A stretch of 64,000 nt of DNA, from NCBI GenBank assembly GCA_947501005.1, contig CANMTU010000001.1:2194501-2258500 (forward strand). The letters are read 5' to 3'. The position numbers and the translations under genes were made by a program. Each line of letters begins with the position of its first letter. Position 1 is the stretch's first letter. Shown here piece after piece: positions 61,861-64,000 of this stretch. The DNA comes from an uncultured Erythrobacter sp. (GTDB lineage: Bacteria; Pseudomonadota; Alphaproteobacteria; Sphingomonadales; Sphingomonadaceae). A model generated the notes under the pieces. That model saw nothing but the letters and a program-made list of their open reading frames with translations. It ran no database searches and was not told the origin of the DNA.

Positions 61861-62412
61861 CTAAGGTCCCTCTTGGGGTGTTCCTTCCGAATGCTGCTCC
61901 AGCAAAAGTGTGGCCTTGCGCACCAGCCCTTCAACCTCGTCACGGCGTGCTATCGCGAATAAAAGCGTCCACTCTACTCCGGCGTATTCGAAAATGGTGC
62001 CACAACCCGATTGCGCCACCATGCCGCTCCGGCAGGCTACAGCGTCGCCATTCGCTCGTTCGGAATAAGCGATCCCAGGATAGTCATGGTCGGTAATCGA
62101 AAATATCCGAGGCCTCTCGGTTTTATCCGATGTTCCTGCAGACTTCTCGTCGAGCACGATCTCTGCCGCAAATTCAGGAAATTTGATCCGGACAAAATCA
62201 TTCTCGCCGCCAACGCGTATCGAAGGGATGTATTCTGCCGGAATCGTATAGTCCCGATTGCCCAGCTGGAATTCATAAACAGCCGTTTGCTGCACCACCT
62301 CAGGCTCGGGAGCTGATGACACATGGGACTTCTCGGCTCCGCTGTCATCGCCGTCGGGGACGCAGCTTGAGATCAGAAAGGCCAGCAAACATGCAAATCC
62401 TGACGGCTTCAA
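61861..62412 (-). CDS. Lipoprotein, unknown
   Basis: 183 residues from ATG 62412, which overlaps the antiporter stop (ATGA). The signal peptide (MKPSGFACLLAFLISSCVPD) has the lipobox ISSC (Cys17). The mature part is acidic; stretches YEFQLGNRDYTIPAEYIPSI and VRIKFPEFAAEIVLDEKSAG look like beta strands. No family recognised. Co-translated with the antiporter, so possibly a regulator or assembly factor of it. Confidence 0.6.
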   Translation of the reverse strand: MKPSGFACLLAFLISSCVPDGDDSGAEKSHVSSAPEPEVVQQTAVYEFQLGNRDYTIPAEYIPSIRVGGENDFVRIKFPEFAAEIVLDEKSAGTSDKTERPRIFSITDHDYPGIAYSERANGDAVACRSGMVAQSGCGTIFEYAGVEWTLLFAIARRDEVEGLVRKATLLLEQHSEGTPQEGP

Positions 62413-63647
62413 TGTTCCCCCTCCAGGGCGCTTTGCCGTGCCACCGCTCGATCATCGTGCTCGGCTATGGCAAGTTTTTCGGCGACCCATTTGATTGTAG
62501 GTCCCTGAATAATGCTAGACAGAAGAACGACGAAAAAGACCACGTTGAAAATTGCGAACGCTCCATCCACGCCCGCGACAATCGGGAACGTCGCAAGCAC
62601 GATCGGGACCGCGCCGCGCAATCCAGCCCAGGATACGAATAGTTTTGCTCTCCATCCGAACTGCCGGAAAGGCGCGAGGCATACAAAGACGCTGATCGGG
62701 CGTGCCACGAGCATTAGGATGGCTGTAATTGCAAGACCCGGAACGATGACCGGACCCAGTTGCGAGGGTGTCACCAGAAGTCCCAAAGTCAGGAACATGG
62801 CAACCTGGGCAAGCCATGCCATGCCGTCCTGAAAGGTGGAGACGGTGCGCTTGGCTGCATAGGGGCGGTTACCGGCAACGAGACCAGCCAGGTAGGCCGC
62901 GAGAAAGCCGTTTCCCGATAACAGTTCGGCGGCACCAAACGCAATCAGGGCAGCCGCGATCGAAATTACAAATGCCAGGCCACCTTGGCGGTAACCGCCC
63001 CTCTTAAGGATCTCGGGCATGGCGAAGCCGATCCCCACGCCTGACAGGCCTCCCATTGCCATCTGAACCACGAATTCGGGTGCGAGTGCGAATGGCGAAG
63101 CGCCGGGATTGGACATGAACAGAAGCACAGCCCCGACGAGAAAGATGGCCATCGGATCGTTCGACCCGGATTCCACCTCGATCAGTGCGGGCACATCTCC
63201 GTGCAGATCCAGCCCGGTGGAACGCAAGATGGCGAACACGGCCGCAGCATCCGTAGAAGCGATGATCGCGCCCAAAAGTGCTGCCTGAGCCGGAGTTACA
63301 TTCAAAAGCAAGACGGCCGATACTGCCACCACACCTGCGCTCAGCAAGACGCCCACGGTTGCCATAGCAAGAGCGGGCCCCGCCACCCTCTTCACGTCGC
63401 GCCAATCGGTATCCAGTCCGCCTGAAAACAGGATAAAAATAAGCGATGCCATGCCAATGGCTTGAGCGAGACCGAAGTTGTCGAAGGTGATTCCGCCGGG
63501 ACCATCCACGCCCGCAAGCATACCGAGGCCGAGAAAACCGATGAGTGCAGGGAGCCCAAAACGGCTTGAAAGACTTCCGGCAATAACGGTTGCCAGAAGC
63601 AGCACGCCGATAAGAAGAAGCGTTGATTCAGTATCTAGAAACCTCAT
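62409..63647 (-). CDS. CPA-family cation/proton antiporter
   Basis: 412 residues from ATG 63647. Twelve to thirteen membrane helices: LLLIGVLLLATVIAGSLSSR, LGLGMLAGVDGPGG, VPALIEVESGSNDPMAIFLV (the catalytic GSNDP of CPA1 NhaP-type), and KLFVSWAGLRGAVPIVLATF, the CPA1 family motif. The arrangement is close to the CvrA/NhaP2 potassium-proton antiporters but the C-terminal RCK/TrkA domain is absent, so the substrate (Na+ or K+) is open. It ends with a four-base overlap into the lipoprotein gene. Confidence 0.87.
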   Translation of the reverse strand: MRFLDTESTLLLIGVLLLATVIAGSLSSRFGLPALIGFLGLGMLAGVDGPGGITFDNFGLAQAIGMASLIFILFSGGLDTDWRDVKRVAGPALAMATVGVLLSAGVVAVSAVLLLNVTPAQAALLGAIIASTDAAAVFAILRSTGLDLHGDVPALIEVESGSNDPMAIFLVGAVLLFMSNPGASPFALAPEFVVQMAMGGLSGVGIGFAMPEILKRGGYRQGGLAFVISIAAALIAFGAAELLSGNGFLAAYLAGLVAGNRPYAAKRTVSTFQDGMAWLAQVAMFLTLGLLVTPSQLGPVIVPGLAITAILMLVARPISVFVCLAPFRQFGWRAKLFVSWAGLRGAVPIVLATFPIVAGVDGAFAIFNVVFFVVLLSSIIQGPTIKWVAEKLAIAEHDDRAVARQSALEGEH

Positions 63648-64000
63648 GGGCTTGCCGTAGCACGACAGGGAGGATTGACACTTGCTATCTTTGCCGGGCG
63701 TTCTTCTCAACCGGTCGACCCGAAAGCGGTAGCATCCTAACCTTGGCAGCATGGCGATCGATCGAACTTGGCCATGCCTTCCTGCACTGCTTCTTTAGGC
63801 AGCTTGTTAGGGAGACAGCGAGAATTGCCGTGGTTTCGAGATCAGCGCATCGAAAACGCTGTTTCGCCCTTCGGCGACTGCCAAGACTTCGACTCAACGT
63901 GGCCAGAGCATGAGCTAATCCAAGGGCGTCTCCTACTCTTGAGCGGGAGGGGGGGCGAGGAGATCGACACACATGGGCGCTTTGTTGCGCCATTTGCGCT
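63648..64000. other. Right-edge intergenic region
   Basis: No gene, repeat or promoter recognised on either strand. Several minus-strand frames open across 63685-63993 but have no features. Confidence 0.3.

Noticed and set aside
1-64000. CRISPR arrays, rRNA and tRNA genes
   Set aside because: No regularly spaced repeats, rRNA-like conserved stretches or tRNA cloverleaf were recognised by eye. A covariance-model search would be needed to rule out small RNA genes.

Overview
The window looks like chromosomal DNA of an alphaproteobacterium of the order Sphingomonadales (Erythrobacteraceae/Sphingomonadaceae type). The basis is a PEPxxWA-CTERM surface protein, a ccoNOQP-ccoGHIS block next to an FnrL/FixK pair, an HWE-family kinase, a DUF6894 remnant and uniformly high-GC coding style. 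No rRNA, tRNA or CRISPR array was found. The family assignments come from motifs read by eye; no database search was run.

Left end (1-6.6 kb): a Tn7-like transposition module on the minus strand has a TnsA-like nuclease translationally coupled to a TnsB-like DDE transposase. The transposase is split by a frameshift and runs off the window edge. Beside it lie two convergent genes whose products look like paralogous, catalytically eroded transposase-fold proteins. A near-identical 17-base element sits at the same distance from the tnsA start and from one of these genes. A decayed strip follows, with a broken SNase-like/excalibur gene.

6.5-16 kb: a DUF4236 membrane protein, a PilZ protein, a PEP-CTERM protein, then signalling genes: a large PAS/GAF hybrid histidine kinase, a lone receiver, an HWE histidine kinase coupled to a Crp/Fnr regulator, and a second Crp/Fnr regulator. 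From 16 to 17 kb there are only gene scraps (DUF6894, CPBP protease, N6-methyltransferase).

17-29 kb: a complete cbb3 oxidase and assembly locus, all on the minus strand and mostly with overlapping start and stop codons (ccoN, O, Q, P, G, H, I, S). It is followed upstream by a FixK-like regulator, an FnrL with cluster cysteines, a small membrane protein and NnrS. Three FNR-box palindromes precede ccoN, the fixK-like gene and nnrS, so the block reads as one low-oxygen/nitrosative regulon.

29-43 kb: envelope and housekeeping genes, namely ExoD, Rnk, an MreB paralogue, a PRC-like lipoprotein, a phospholipase-D family protein, an IS5-family insertion plus a truncated older copy, HdhA-like dehydrogenase, a frameshifted HIU hydrolase, a META/MscS/META lipoprotein cluster, an EamA exporter, an Lrp/AsnC regulator and a YeiH-type exporter.

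43-60 kb: an accessory island. It holds an N6-adenine methyltransferase with an overlapping unknown partner, a class II Fic protein, an HTH-ParA with a small partner, an ArsR-type regulator, a run of coupled genes including a DEDDh exonuclease and unknowns, a second Fic with its antitoxin, a GAF-PAS-PAS-GGDEF-EAL protein, an RNase-H-like protein and several truncated genes (IS3 orfA, DUF5131).

Right end (60-64 kb): a membrane protein, a small gene with an in-frame stop, a lipoprotein and a CPA-type cation/proton antiporter.
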